From NCBI RefSeq assembly GCF_018919485.1, contig NZ_JAHLMU010000001.1:2540143-2604142 (forward strand): a DNA stretch of 64,000 nucleotides, in the 5' to 3' direction. Position 1 is the stretch's first letter. Each line of letters opens with the position of its first letter. The position numbers were made by a program, and so were the translations under genes. The notes below the pieces were generated by a model. That model did no database searches and had not been told where the DNA came from. It saw only the letters and a list, made by a program, of their open reading frames with translations. Origin of the DNA: Psychrobacter sp. TAE2020 (GTDB lineage: Bacteria; Pseudomonadota; Gammaproteobacteria; Pseudomonadales; Moraxellaceae). Positions 37,204 to 46,334 of this stretch are shown here, in pieces.

Positions 37204-38601
37204 ATGAAAAATATTGTGCTCGCTATCACAGGCGGTATTGCCGCTTATAAATCTGCTATCTTTGCTCGCCTTTTGATTAAGGCTGGGTTTGAGGTGCGCG
37301 TCATTATGACTACTGGTGCGCAGGCTTTTATCACCCCGCTAACTTTGCAAGCTTTGACTGGCAACGAAGTCCACACTTCTTTGTTGGACGAGCAAGCGGA
37401 AGCAGGGATGGGACATATCGAACTGGCTAAGTGGGCAGACTTAATTATCATAGCGCCAGCTTCGGCCAACACTTTAGCGCGTCTAGCGATGGGTATGGCA
37501 GATGATTTGCTAACCACCGTCTGTCTAGCTACCACCGCTCCAGTGATTATTGCTCCAGCGATGAACCAGCAGATGTGGGCGCATCCAGCGGTTAATCTAA
37601 ACGTGCAGACGCTACGTGATATGAACTATTATCTTATCGATCCGGCTAGTGGTGAGCAGGCCTGTGGTGACGTAGGAGCAGGGCGCTTACCTGAGCCTGA
37701 ACAGCTCCTGGATGCAGTGCGTTTGTTTTGCGCGCAGCAAACCACCGTCCAGCTACTGGCAGACAAAACAATAGTGATTACCGCAGGACCTACTGTCGAA
37801 GCTATCGATCCAGTGCGCTATTTATCCAATCATTCTTCTGGAAAGATGGGCTTTGCATTAGCCCGTGCTTGTGTTGAGGCAGGAGCACAAGTGATCTTAA
37901 TCGTTGGTGGTAAAGTGGCTCTACCGACCCCACTGGGCGTTACGCGTATCGATGTACTGTCCGCAGAAGATATGCTTATTGCTGCGCAGCAATGTGTCGT
38001 TGGCAGCCATATCTCTATGCAGGCTAACAGCTCTTATAATAATGATAGCCATGAGCATTCTCACCAACATAATCATGCACACCAGCATGACCATTCTCAC
38101 CAAGACGGTAGCTGCGATTGCCATTATGAGTATGAGTACGAGCAGTCGGATACACATACTCCAGTAGCCGCTGAACCGCAAAGCTTAGCTACTGATATTT
38201 TTATCTCAACAGCAGCTGTTGCTGATTACCGTACTGAAGAAGCTGCGCCGCAAAAAATCAAAAAGACCCAAAAGTCTATGAGTCTAAGTTTGGTCAAAAA
38301 TCCTGATATTTTAGCGACTATCTCTTTGGCACATCCACAACTATTTGTAGTGGGCTTTGCTGCCGAGACGCAAGATGTTGAGCGTTATGCTCGTGATAAG
38401 TTGGTGGCTAAAGATTTGGATCTAATCGCTTGTAATGATGTGTCGCGCAAAGATATTGGTTTTGCTAGTGATGATAATGCTATGCAAGTATTTTTTGCTA
38501 AGCGCTATGAACATGAGGCAGTAACCCTTGAAAAAGCTAGCAAAGATAAAATAGCGCAGCAATTGGCTACTATTATTGGCGAGACCCTACGTCAACGTTA
38601 A
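37204..38601 (+). CDS. coaBC: Bifunctional CoaBC with His-rich insertion
   Basis: CoaBC joins phosphopantothenate to cysteine (CoaB) and decarboxylates the product (CoaC, FMN-dependent) in CoA synthesis. The CoaC half has ITGGIAAYKS at the start, the PAMNQQMW motif and the GEQACGDVGAGRLPEP loop. The CoaB half starts near ITAGPTVEAIDPVRYLSNHSSGKMG. I start at ATG 37204 (465 residues); the frame extends 36 codons upstream without a family match. Within CoaB lies an unusual insert, about residues 275-320, with nine His in 19 residues plus CDCH. The enzyme is otherwise complete and cytosolic. Confidence 0.93.
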   Translation: MKNIVLAITGGIAAYKSAIFARLLIKAGFEVRVIMTTGAQAFITPLTLQALTGNEVHTSLLDEQAEAGMGHIELAKWADLIIIAPASANTLARLAMGMADDLLTTVCLATTAPVIIAPAMNQQMWAHPAVNLNVQTLRDMNYYLIDPASGEQACGDVGAGRLPEPEQLLDAVRLFCAQQTTVQLLADKTIVITAGPTVEAIDPVRYLSNHSSGKMGFALARACVEAGAQVILIVGGKVALPTPLGVTRIDVLSAEDMLIAAQQCVVGSHISMQANSSYNNDSHEHSHQHNHAHQHDHSHQDGSCDCHYEYEYEQSDTHTPVAAEPQSLATDIFISTAAVADYRTEEAAPQKIKKTQKSMSLSLVKNPDILATISLAHPQLFVVGFAAETQDVERYARDKLVAKDLDLIACNDVSRKDIGFASDDNAMQVFFAKRYEHEAVTLEKASKDKIAQQLATIIGETLRQR

Positions 38602-38874
38602 ATCAATTAAGCCGCTAGCAATAGAACTGACAGTGCTAGCACTGAAGAGTTATTATTGATGTTTATATTTGCATTTGCCTCGTTATTACGGGGTATTAGC
38701 GGGCTGGCAGGGAATAACAGCGTTGTTATAGTAAGAGAATACTCATGATGCCATGCAAGCGTTGTTTAGCTTATGGCATTGTGGCATTGTGACATTGTTG
38801 AGATTTTAGCCAGTAGTGGCATAGTAGTTATCAATTAGCAATCGCCGTATAGAATGTACTCTACGGCCAGTCAC

Positions 38875-39081
38875 TCAACGCTTAAACAAATTTAACAGTA
38901 TGCTGGCGACTACACTTATCACTACCATAGTGACGATTGGGAAATAAATCCTAGTATTGCCTGATTTGTATTTAATATCTCCTGGCATGTTGCCTAGCCA
39001 CGAAAATGCGCTAGGAAATATCAGCCAAATGCAGCCTATAACTAACAATAAAATACCTAGAGCAATCAATATTTTTGCCAT
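38875..39081 (-). CDS. DUF2905 family small membrane protein
   Basis: The 68 residues have two membrane helices (about 4-24 and 47-65) joined by the conserved loop NMPGDIKYKSGNTRIYFPIVT, which is the DUF2905 signature (L-x-N-M-P-G-D-I, Y-F-P). These small inner-membrane proteins are widespread and of unknown function. It is 43 bases upstream of the deacetylase-fold gene on the same strand, so the two could share a transcript. Confidence 0.88.
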   Translation of the reverse strand: MAKILIALGILLLVIGCIWLIFPSAFSWLGNMPGDIKYKSGNTRIYFPIVTMVVISVVASILLNLFKR

Positions 39082-39124
39082 ATAAAAACTGCCTTATTTA
39101 GTTATTGATAACACTATCAACTGT

Positions 39125-40048
39125 TCAATAGACCCTAAGTGCTTCATCAAAAAAAATCTGCTGGGCAATACGAAAAGTATTGCAATGCGCTTCAACCACA
39201 TCTTCAATATCCTCTGAATAGCCGCCACCCATGACGATAGCTACTGGAATATTAGCGGCTTTTGCTTGGCGTAATACATACTCATCACGTGCCATACAGC
39301 CTTTTTGGGTTAATCCTAGCTTACCCAATTTATCAGTAGCTAACACATCGACCGCAGACTGATAAAAAATCATATCCGGTGCGACATCTTTTATCAAGCG
39401 GGGCAAAGTCTGCGCTAAAATCCGCAAATATTCTTCATCACCAGTATCATTTTCCAGCTCAATATCTAGATCAGATATCTGCTTACGAAATGGATAGTTT
39501 TTGGCACCGTGAATACTAAAGATAAATACTCGGGGCTCGTTGGCCATAATACTGGCGTTGCCGTTGCCTTGATGGACATCCAAATCTACTACTAGTATTT
39601 TTTGCGCCTGCCCGCGATCTAATAGCAAATTGCTGGCGATACAAACATCGTTGAACACACAAAATCCTTCGCCGTGATCGGCAAAGGCATGATGAGTACC
39701 GCCTGCGACGTTCATTGCTACCCCATATTGTTGGGCATATAAGGCACATTCATAAGTAGCATGAGCAATATGTCGACCACGATCTACTAAATTGGGGGTC
39801 ATCTCAAAGCCAATCGGTCGCGCTTCTTTTGCACTCAAGGTTTGGGTTTTTAGTTTGTACCAATATTCAGCAGTATGAGTAGTCAAGATCTCCTCTTCGG
39901 ACAAGCGTTTAGGGGCGAAGAAGTTAGCGCTAGTGATGGTTCCTTCTGCTAATAGACGCTCTGGAATCATAGTGTACTTCTGCATCGGAAAACGATGCTT
40001 TTCAGGTACTGCATAACGAAAAACTTCAGAGTAGGCAATTTTTAACAT
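39125..40048 (-). CDS. Histone deacetylase-fold hydrolase (AcuC-like)
   Basis: The 307-residue arginase/deacetylase-fold enzyme shows the catalytic His pair in GGTHHAFADHGEGFC (H119, H120) and zinc ligands D157 and H159 in VVDLDVHQGNG; the third ligand is probably D234 in SAVDVLATD. Bacterial members hydrolyse acetylated polyamines, proteins or small amides, and AcuC deacetylates acetyl-CoA synthetase in Bacillus. The substrate here is unknown. It is cytosolic and may be cotranscribed with the DUF2905 gene. Confidence 0.9.
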   Translation of the reverse strand: MLKIAYSEVFRYAVPEKHRFPMQKYTMIPERLLAEGTITSANFFAPKRLSEEEILTTHTAEYWYKLKTQTLSAKEARPIGFEMTPNLVDRGRHIAHATYECALYAQQYGVAMNVAGGTHHAFADHGEGFCVFNDVCIASNLLLDRGQAQKILVVDLDVHQGNGNASIMANEPRVFIFSIHGAKNYPFRKQISDLDIELENDTGDEEYLRILAQTLPRLIKDVAPDMIFYQSAVDVLATDKLGKLGLTQKGCMARDEYVLRQAKAANIPVAIVMGGGYSEDIEDVVEAHCNTFRIAQQIFFDEALRVY

Positions 40049-40298
40049 AATTTTAGTCTGTCATTTTAAGAGCGTTGGCTAATAAAGGGCTTTAGGAAGA
40101 AATTTATTTTAATAACAGTTAACTAGCAAGCTAAAGCGCCCTTATCCGGCGCTTATTATTTTTTGGTATAACTAAAAAAATATTTGGGCCTAAGCTTGTT
40201 TACTACCGCTCAAATGCTCTGGGGCGATACTGAGTATAATGGTATGGCTTATTGTGGCAATAGCTTTTTAGCTAATCGATAAAGCTTTAACCGTAATG

Positions 40299-41372
40299 TC
40301 AGCTGTGAAAACTAAAACTCTCTTTAATGGTCGGCTGATTATAAAAGGCTTGCAGCATCTGTCTAATATGGGCGCTGACCCAAGGATTATTGATAGCGTC
40401 TTGTACTAGAGGAAGCAGTGCAGTGCTCAATTGTGTCACTGCTAGCTCATCGACATTTAGGCTACTCGCTAAGCTGGCAAAAGTATCAGCTTGATGATTG
40501 TCGTACCAAGTCGCTACTCCAGCATTGATTAAACTATGCAAATAAGGCGACACTCTTAAGCGCTCATAGCTCTGCTGGACACTAGCTTCAATATGATGAA
40601 TGCTTCCAGTGTCAGGATCGGCGTTCAAATATGTCTGTATATGGCTGACTGGTTGATCCTTAATACGCCCCCATCCGCTAGTCAACAGACGAGCGACCTC
40701 TTGATTGGAAAGATGTTGTTGAGCATTGACTTCTGCACGGCGAGCTAAATCTTTGATGTTACGATTGAGATAAGTTTGCAGCTTTTCATCCAAACTACGA
40801 TTGGTGGCTTTTTCAAAAGAGCTGCGGCCCATTTTCATCAATTTACCAACGCCACCAGCTTTTTCTAAAGTACTTTCCATAAAGTCATTGATAGCATGAT
40901 AGAGCGTTTGGGTCAGTAAATCAGCAAAGGTATCGTTGCCTATCAAGGTATGGATGAGCATAGTGCGCTGCTGCTCATGACTACCAATATAATTGGCCAA
41001 GGTATCGATTTGGCTATCGTCAATCAGTTCAGACAACGGCACAGTATCATTAGCTGGATGATAAATAACTTGCTGCAAAATATCACGAATATCAGCACGC
41101 ACAACTTTGCTCATCGGTTGACTCAACAGCCAGTCATTTATTAAGTGCTGTAAATCTTCTCCACGGACATAATGACTCATCGGTTGCTCGCCAAGCCACT
41201 GCCAAGCTTGTAGGGCTAAAGGCTGAGCTTGTTGATGTAACCAGTGCTGCATAAAGGCTACTTGTGCCTCAATGAGCTGATCGGTATTTGAGAGCTTTAC
41301 AGAATTAGACGTCATAGAGTCTGGGCTGTCTTTTGGGGTCAGGTCTTGGGTATCTTTTAGGGTCATAGTCAT
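40299..41372 (-). CDS. Unrecognised helical protein
   Basis: A soluble protein of about 357 residues, predicted almost entirely helical and rich in Gln, Leu and Ala, with a Thr/Ser-rich N-terminus and no signal peptide. Possible starts are ATG 41372 or 41366 and TTG 41378; none has a good ribosome site. I see no enzyme motif. QPMSHYVRGEDLQHLINDWL and QPMSKVVRADIRDILQQVI look like a degenerate internal repeat (about residues 62-105). It is divergent from ccmA with 122 bases between them, but nothing ties it to cytochrome c maturation. Confidence 0.6.
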   Translation of the reverse strand: MTMTLKDTQDLTPKDSPDSMTSNSVKLSNTDQLIEAQVAFMQHWLHQQAQPLALQAWQWLGEQPMSHYVRGEDLQHLINDWLLSQPMSKVVRADIRDILQQVIYHPANDTVPLSELIDDSQIDTLANYIGSHEQQRTMLIHTLIGNDTFADLLTQTLYHAINDFMESTLEKAGGVGKLMKMGRSSFEKATNRSLDEKLQTYLNRNIKDLARRAEVNAQQHLSNQEVARLLTSGWGRIKDQPVSHIQTYLNADPDTGSIHHIEASVQQSYERLRVSPYLHSLINAGVATWYDNHQADTFASLASSLNVDELAVTQLSTALLPLVQDAINNPWVSAHIRQMLQAFYNQPTIKESFSFHS

Positions 41373-41494
41373 CGACAATTTGTTATACTGTATGTGATAG
41401 TGAGCATAGCGTATTATGCCATCAAGATAGTATCTTTTTATGGTGAATATTTATTGCTCGCTCAAGTAAAATATAAGAGGTTTAGATAACTGTA

Positions 41495-42139
41495 ATGTCT
41501 CTATCTGCAATGGTCACTAGCGCGCCATCTATACTACAGTTTGAGCAGTTGACCGTTCAGCGTGGGGAAATCCCTTTGTGTGAGCAAGTCAAATTATGCT
41601 TAACAACTGGTAATATCTGTCATTTAATCGGTGCAAATGGTACGGGCAAAACGACCTTGCTTATGCAGCTGGCAGGCCTATTGCCAGTATTAATAGGCGA
41701 AGTCAGTTATTTAGGATTAGCAGGACTACCAGTGCAGCCTTTATACGTTTCGCACCAGTTGGGTATTAACTCAAGTTTGACAGTGGCACAAAACCTGACG
41801 TTTTTGCTGAATTTATATGGTATTAGCCCTAGCCATGCTGATATTGACGAGGCTCTAGATTGGGTAGGGTTGCAAGGCTTTGAAACTATTAGTTCAAGCC
41901 ATTTGTCAGCAGGTCAAACCCGGCGCATTACTTTAGCTCGATTGTATCTATTGACTCCAGCAATCACCCCCTTATGGTTGCTCGATGAGCCTTTTACGGC
42001 ACTTGATGTTGATATGGTGATCCGAATGGAGACTCGGCTACGTGAGTTTGCCGATGCAGGCGGAGCGATAGTGATGACTAGCCATCAACCCGTAGGCGTG
42101 GCTAACCAAGTACTTGATTTGTCAGAGTACATGGCATGA
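41495..42139 (+). CDS. ccmA: Cytochrome c maturation ATPase CcmA
   Basis: This 214-residue ABC ATPase has Walker A GANGTGKTT (about 48-56), signature LSAGQTRRITLARL, Walker B LWLLDEP and the switch H in TSHQP. In system I cytochrome c maturation CcmAB uses ATP to release heme-bound CcmE from CcmC. Position before ccmB, C, D and E supports the call over other ABC ATPases. The gene opens a five-gene plus-strand cluster with a weak ribosome site. Confidence 0.93.
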   Translation: MSLSAMVTSAPSILQFEQLTVQRGEIPLCEQVKLCLTTGNICHLIGANGTGKTTLLMQLAGLLPVLIGEVSYLGLAGLPVQPLYVSHQLGINSSLTVAQNLTFLLNLYGISPSHADIDEALDWVGLQGFETISSSHLSAGQTRRITLARLYLLTPAITPLWLLDEPFTALDVDMVIRMETRLREFADAGGAIVMTSHQPVGVANQVLDLSEYMA

Positions 42140-42173
42140 TTAGGGTGAACAGTAGCAGTTCCAAGGATAAACT

Positions 42174-42950
42174 ATGATAGATAGCCGACTAGCAGAGAGC
42201 TCAACTGCTGATAATAGAATAACTGTGCTCAATATCGATAATATGACTGAGCTAAAAGCGGTGCAGGGTATTGAGCCACGTAGTATCAGCTTTATGCAGC
42301 TTTGGCGTCGCGAATGGCAAGTCAAGCAGCAAGGCGCAGTGCAGTGGCTATATCCTTTAGTACTGTTTCTGGTCATTGTTACTTTGTTTCCATTAGCAGT
42401 CGGTAGTGAGCCTGAGCTACTGAAGCGTTTAGCAGTGTCAGCGGTGTGGATTGCCGCCCTATTGTCATTAGTGATGGGCGTTGATGGTTTGTTTAAGCCG
42501 GCGCTCGATAACGGTACTTTGGCGCAGTTAGTAGTAGCCAAAGCGTCGTTGCCATTATGGGTGCTTATTCGTCTAGCTATTCATTGGTTATTTAGTAGCG
42601 GTATTGTGGCGTTGCTGAGCTTGCTGGCGGTGCCATTGTTTCAGCTGAGTTGGTTTGAAGCCGGTATTTTGATGTTGTCTATCATAGTGGGTAGTCCTAT
42701 GCTGTTGATGCTCTCAGCAGTAGCCAGTAGCTTAACCTTATCGCTGAAAAACGGGGCCGTACTAGTGCCACTGATCGCCTTACCAATGCAGCTACCAGTA
42801 CTGATTTTTGCCACTGGCGCAGTAGATTTATTTGCCACTGGTCTTAATGGATTACCTATTTTAGCCTTGCTATTAGCCGGTAGTATTATCTCAGTATTAG
42901 TGATGCCTTGGGTTATAGCGCTGACCCTAAAAATGTCATGGCTTAATTAA
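42174..42950 (+). CDS. ccmB: Heme exporter membrane subunit CcmB
   Basis: A polytopic membrane protein with six helices and the CcmB motifs WRREWQVKQQGAVQWLYPL, LFKPALDNGTLAQLVVA (about 103-119) and SLTLSLKNGAVLVPLIALP. AAGGA before ATG 42174 supports this start, which gives an N-terminal extension of about 40 residues before the usual start near Met41. It pairs with CcmA. A 213-base gap with no obvious gene separates it from ccmC. Confidence 0.92.
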   Translation: MIDSRLAESSTADNRITVLNIDNMTELKAVQGIEPRSISFMQLWRREWQVKQQGAVQWLYPLVLFLVIVTLFPLAVGSEPELLKRLAVSAVWIAALLSLVMGVDGLFKPALDNGTLAQLVVAKASLPLWVLIRLAIHWLFSSGIVALLSLLAVPLFQLSWFEAGILMLSIIVGSPMLLMLSAVASSLTLSLKNGAVLVPLIALPMQLPVLIFATGAVDLFATGLNGLPILALLLAGSIISVLVMPWVIALTLKMSWLN

Positions 42951-43163
42951 GGCATGTGCACTTTCTTAACATCTTATCACTTAGCGGACGCATTAACATC
43001 GTGGTGCAAAGCGCCAATTTTGTTATAATGATTGGTTAGATCATTAGTTATATATCCTGTCAGTATTTAACGCCGGTAGGTTAAGTCGATATTAGTATTA
43101 GCCACTTAGACGGCACCTTACTATATCTTTTTTAATCACACGCTGTGCAATAGGTCCATCCTC

Positions 43164-43952
43164 ATGCCCAACCTGAATAATAGATCAACCCCCAGCCTAT
43201 GGCAGCGTATTTGGCAAGGTTTCTTGACCACTGTAGGTACTAAGCAATTCTTCCATATGTTCGCCCCTTGGGTCAAATGGCTCGCTATTTTAGCGGCTAT
43301 CTGCCTAGCTATTGGTAGCATTTGGGGTTTAGCTTTTGCGCCACCTGATTATTTACAAGGTAATAGCTATCGGATTATTTTTATCCATGTGCCAGCGGCT
43401 AGCATCGCCATTTCCATCTATTTTGCCCTAGCAGTACTAGGAGTCATTTATCTAGTTTGGAAGATAAAGACTGCCAACTTAGTGGCGCAAGCATTAGCGC
43501 CTATTGGCTTTTTACTATGCGTGATTAGTCTGTTTACTGGTTCTATTTGGGCTAAGCCAACTTGGGGCACCTATTGGGTTTGGGATGCTCGTCTGACTTC
43601 TATGCTGATTTTAGCATTTCTATATGCTGGAGTAATGGCACTGTTCGCCGCCTTTGAGCATACCGCTAACCGTGGTAAAGCGGCGGCTATACTGTCCATC
43701 GTCGGTGCGGTGAATCTGCCCATTATCAAATACTCAGTTGAGTGGTGGAATACTCTACACCAAGGCGCAACTTTTACTTTAACCGAAGCGCCAAAGATGT
43801 CTGCGGATATGTGGATGCCCTTATTGTTGATGATTATTGGCAGCTATTTACTAGTAGCGACCTTAGTGATTTATCGGACTAATACCTTGATTCTATATCG
43901 TGATCAAGGTAAAGCTTGGGTAAAAGAGTACATCCGTAAGCAAAATAAATAA
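43164..43952 (+). CDS. ccmC: Heme-handling protein CcmC
   Basis: CcmC loads heme onto CcmE in the periplasm. The WWD-type heme-binding segment WGTYWVWD (134-141) lies in a periplasmic loop, and H75 and H198 match the two axial His ligands of the family. Six membrane helices are present. The 262-residue length is normal. AGG precedes the ATG and ccmD follows after 70 bases. Confidence 0.94.
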   Translation: MPNLNNRSTPSLWQRIWQGFLTTVGTKQFFHMFAPWVKWLAILAAICLAIGSIWGLAFAPPDYLQGNSYRIIFIHVPAASIAISIYFALAVLGVIYLVWKIKTANLVAQALAPIGFLLCVISLFTGSIWAKPTWGTYWVWDARLTSMLILAFLYAGVMALFAAFEHTANRGKAAAILSIVGAVNLPIIKYSVEWWNTLHQGATFTLTEAPKMSADMWMPLLLMIIGSYLLVATLVIYRTNTLILYRDQGKAWVKEYIRKQNK

Positions 43953-44022
43953 GCTTCTATAGCATCATTGCCAAGGTTATTGTCGCCTAGCGTCTAAAAG
44001 AATAAAGTTTTAGGAGTATAAT

Positions 44023-44235
44023 ATGCAACCCTATTTTTATAGCTTATCTGAGTTTTTTGCTATGGGTAAGCATGGTGTTTTTGTTTGGTCATGTTGGGCG
44101 CTTACCTTTGGTATGATGCTTATTTTCATTATCTATAGTCGTAAACAAAGACGAGCACTTATCAAGCAGCTCACGATTCAGCAAGCAAGGCAAGCACAGC
44201 GTAGACCTACTACTAGCAAGCCCTCAAATTATTGA
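44023..44235 (+). CDS. ccmD: Small membrane protein CcmD
   Basis: The 70-residue protein has one membrane helix (about 15-38, GKHGVFVWSCWALTFGMMLI) with the Phe/Tyr-rich lead FYSLSEFFAMGKHG typical of CcmD, followed by a basic cytoplasmic tail (RKQRRALIKQL). CcmD holds CcmE in the CcmABC complex. AGGAG precedes the ATG and ccmE follows after a 173-base gap. Confidence 0.9.
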   Translation: MQPYFYSLSEFFAMGKHGVFVWSCWALTFGMMLIFIIYSRKQRRALIKQLTIQQARQAQRRPTTSKPSNY

Positions 44236-44408
44236 TTTTATTATTAATTAAGGATTTTTTTAGTAGACTAGTAGTATTTGTAAGAGGCTGTTGATTTATA
44301 GTAAAAAAGTTACCATATAGCTATCATAAAGGCGTGCTTGGCACTATAACGACTAGTAACGCCTAAGATATTTTCTGTGCAGTAGTCACGCATTAATGAG
44401 GTAGTAGT

Positions 44409-44909
44409 ATGAACGCAGTTCGGCGCAAAAAACTCATGTGGGTTTTCTTTACACTGGCTGGTGCGGCGGTGGCAGTAGTACTCGTACTGTATGCTATTGG
44501 ACAGCAGACTGATTACTATTTTGATCCTACTGCTATCGCCCAAGGTGACGCACCACAAGATAAGCGTATTCGTGCTGGTGGTATGGTAGTAGCGGGTAGT
44601 GTGCAGCGTGCAGCAGATAATCCATTAAATGTAGAGTTTGCTATTACTGACTTTAAATCAACAGTGCCCGTTACTTATCAAGGTATTTTACCGGATTTGT
44701 TTGCTGAAAATTCTGGAGTAGTGGCTACAGGTAAAATGCAAGGTGATACTTTTGTCGCAGGTGAAGTGTTGGCTAAGCATGATGAGAACTATATGCCACC
44801 AGAAGTCGCCAAATCACTAAAAGAGAATAATCGCCAAACTACTATTGCTGCCTCTGAGCAGTACAATCCTGCCGAGCCAGTTCATGAGAGTAAGACGCTT
44901 GTACAATAA
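44409..44909 (+). CDS. ccmE: Heme chaperone CcmE
   Basis: A membrane-anchored periplasmic OB-fold protein; H124 in [10 protein letters not shown] is the residue that binds heme covalently, followed by Y128. The anchor lies at about 11-30, and a flexible C-terminal tail follows the heme site. GAGG precedes the ATG. The next plus-strand element is a strong terminator, so ccmF, ccmG and ccmH are not cotranscribed here. Confidence 0.95.
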   Translation: MNAVRRKKLMWVFFTLAGAAVAVVLVLYAIGQQTDYYFDPTAIAQGDAPQDKRIRAGGMVVAGSVQRAADNPLNVEFAITDFKSTVPVTYQGILPDLFAENSGVVATGKMQGDTFVAGEVLAKHDENYMPPEVAKSLKENNRQTTIAASEQYNPAEPVHESKTLVQ

Positions 44910-44976
44910 TGCTTAGTGGCTCAATAGTTAGGCTATTTAAACCACTTAAGCTAAGTTAGCCGTTAGTCTAAGCCGC

Positions 44977-45012
44977 AAAAAAGCCACTGATAATATTATC
45001 AGTGGCTTTTTT
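44977..45012. terminator. Bidirectional terminator ending the ccm cluster
   Basis: A perfect 36-base palindrome, arms 44977-44994 and 44995-45012, with six A and six T at its ends, separates ccmE from the convergent aldo/keto reductase gene. Confidence 0.92.
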
Positions 45013-45074
45013 ATCAGCTAAATTTTATCAAAATATTTACAGTACTAAACTTTGGCAGTAGCAGGCTGTTACCA

Positions 45075-45923
45075 TCAATCGTCCCATTCAGGAGTATAGT
45101 CTGGGTGCTCAATCTTGCGCCCATCACTACGCGCAAGGCTATCGATTTGCTGCAGTTCATCTGCACTAAGCTGTACCTTAATAGCGTCTAAATTGCCTTG
45201 TAGATGCTCAGGATTAGCGGTCTTTGGAATAGCTACTCGGTGTTTATCTGACAAGATCCAAGCCAAAGATATCTGTGCTGGAGTAACATTATGAGTATCA
45301 GCAATACTTTTTATCACTTCATTATCAAAAACATCACCACGCGCCAACGGCGAATAGGCTTCTAACAAAATGTGATGATTGGCTAAAAAGGTCTGCAGAG
45401 TATGTTGTTTAATAAACGGATGAAACTCGACTTGGTTGACCACAATTGGCACATCAGCGTATTTTTGAGCTTCGAGTAGATGAGCAATATTAAAGTTGGA
45501 AACCCCAATATTACGAGTTAATCCTTGTTTTTGTAACTCGCACAACATTGGAATAGTCTCAGACAAAGGCACTCGATCATCAGGCCAATGCAACAGTAAT
45601 AAATCTAGATAATCAGTATCGAGATTTTCTAAGGAGCTTTTAGCTGCTGCTAACAACTTCTCGGGCTGAAACTTTAAATCATCAGGAAATATTTTAGTAG
45701 TCAAAAAGAATTTATCACGGCCAACGCCTGACTGCTTGATACCTTGGCCGACTTCTTTCTCATTACCATAAGCTTGAGCCGTATCGATATGCTCATAGCC
45801 CATTTGCAAGGCTTTACTCACCACTTCAACGCAGTCAGCTCCTGTTGATTGCCAAGTGCCTAGGCCTAATACTGGAATTTGTGCTTGACCGGCGCTGCGC
45901 ATGTTATAGGTCTTAGTACTCAT
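45075..45923 (-). CDS. Aldo/keto reductase (DkgB-like)
   Basis: The 282-residue NADPH-dependent reductase has the AKR tetrad D47, Y52 (AQAYGNE), K77 (TTKIFP) and H112 (LLLHWP), the NIGVSNF strand and the IPKTANPEHLQGN cofactor motif. It reduces carbonyl compounds; DkgB-type enzymes act on methylglyoxal and 2,5-diketogluconate among others. The protein is cytosolic and AAGGA precedes the ATG. It is a single-gene unit. The physiological substrate cannot be read from sequence. Confidence 0.92.
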   Translation of the reverse strand: MSTKTYNMRSAGQAQIPVLGLGTWQSTGADCVEVVSKALQMGYEHIDTAQAYGNEKEVGQGIKQSGVGRDKFFLTTKIFPDDLKFQPEKLLAAAKSSLENLDTDYLDLLLLHWPDDRVPLSETIPMLCELQKQGLTRNIGVSNFNIAHLLEAQKYADVPIVVNQVEFHPFIKQHTLQTFLANHHILLEAYSPLARGDVFDNEVIKSIADTHNVTPAQISLAWILSDKHRVAIPKTANPEHLQGNLDAIKVQLSADELQQIDSLARSDGRKIEHPDYTPEWDD

Positions 45924-46185
45924 TTTATTATCCTTATGATTTTATAAAGCCAGCAATTGATCGAAATGGTTGTAGCTGCGAATTTATAGCTAGCTTTAAT
46001 TTTAGGCTATTGCTTATGCAAAGCATTTTTTATAATAAAAATGCGACTGATCCACTATAAGAAGAATTTATATAAAACTAAAGGGCTAGCGATACTTCCC
46101 TACAAAGGACAAACAAGGCGTTAACGTCATTCGCCAGTAATAGATAGTGTTTATCGAAGCATTTAACTAGTATTAAACACAGCAC

Positions 46186-46217
46186 AAAAAAAAGCCCAGT
46201 ACCAATGGGTAGTGGGC
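46186..46217 (-). terminator. metNIQ terminator
   Basis: GCCCAGTACC (46194-46203) pairs with GGTAGTGGGC (46208-46217) with one mismatch; read leftward it ends in eight T residues. It lies about 120 bases after the metQ stop. The rest of the 411-base gap to 45924 shows nothing clear. Confidence 0.75.
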
Positions 46218-46334
46218 GTTTTTAGTAGCGGTTAGCTGTAATGATACTTTTATAAAGGTATTTTTATAAAAGTATCTACTCTATTACTAAAAGTATAGCT
46301 GCTAAAATCTCAGTCACTAAAATGTAAGGCAGTT

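Noticed and set aside
37904..38181. Alternative-frame ORFs over the His-rich part of coaBC
   Set aside because: They arise from repetitive CAT/CAC codons read in other frames; the coaBC frame has strong motifs on both sides.
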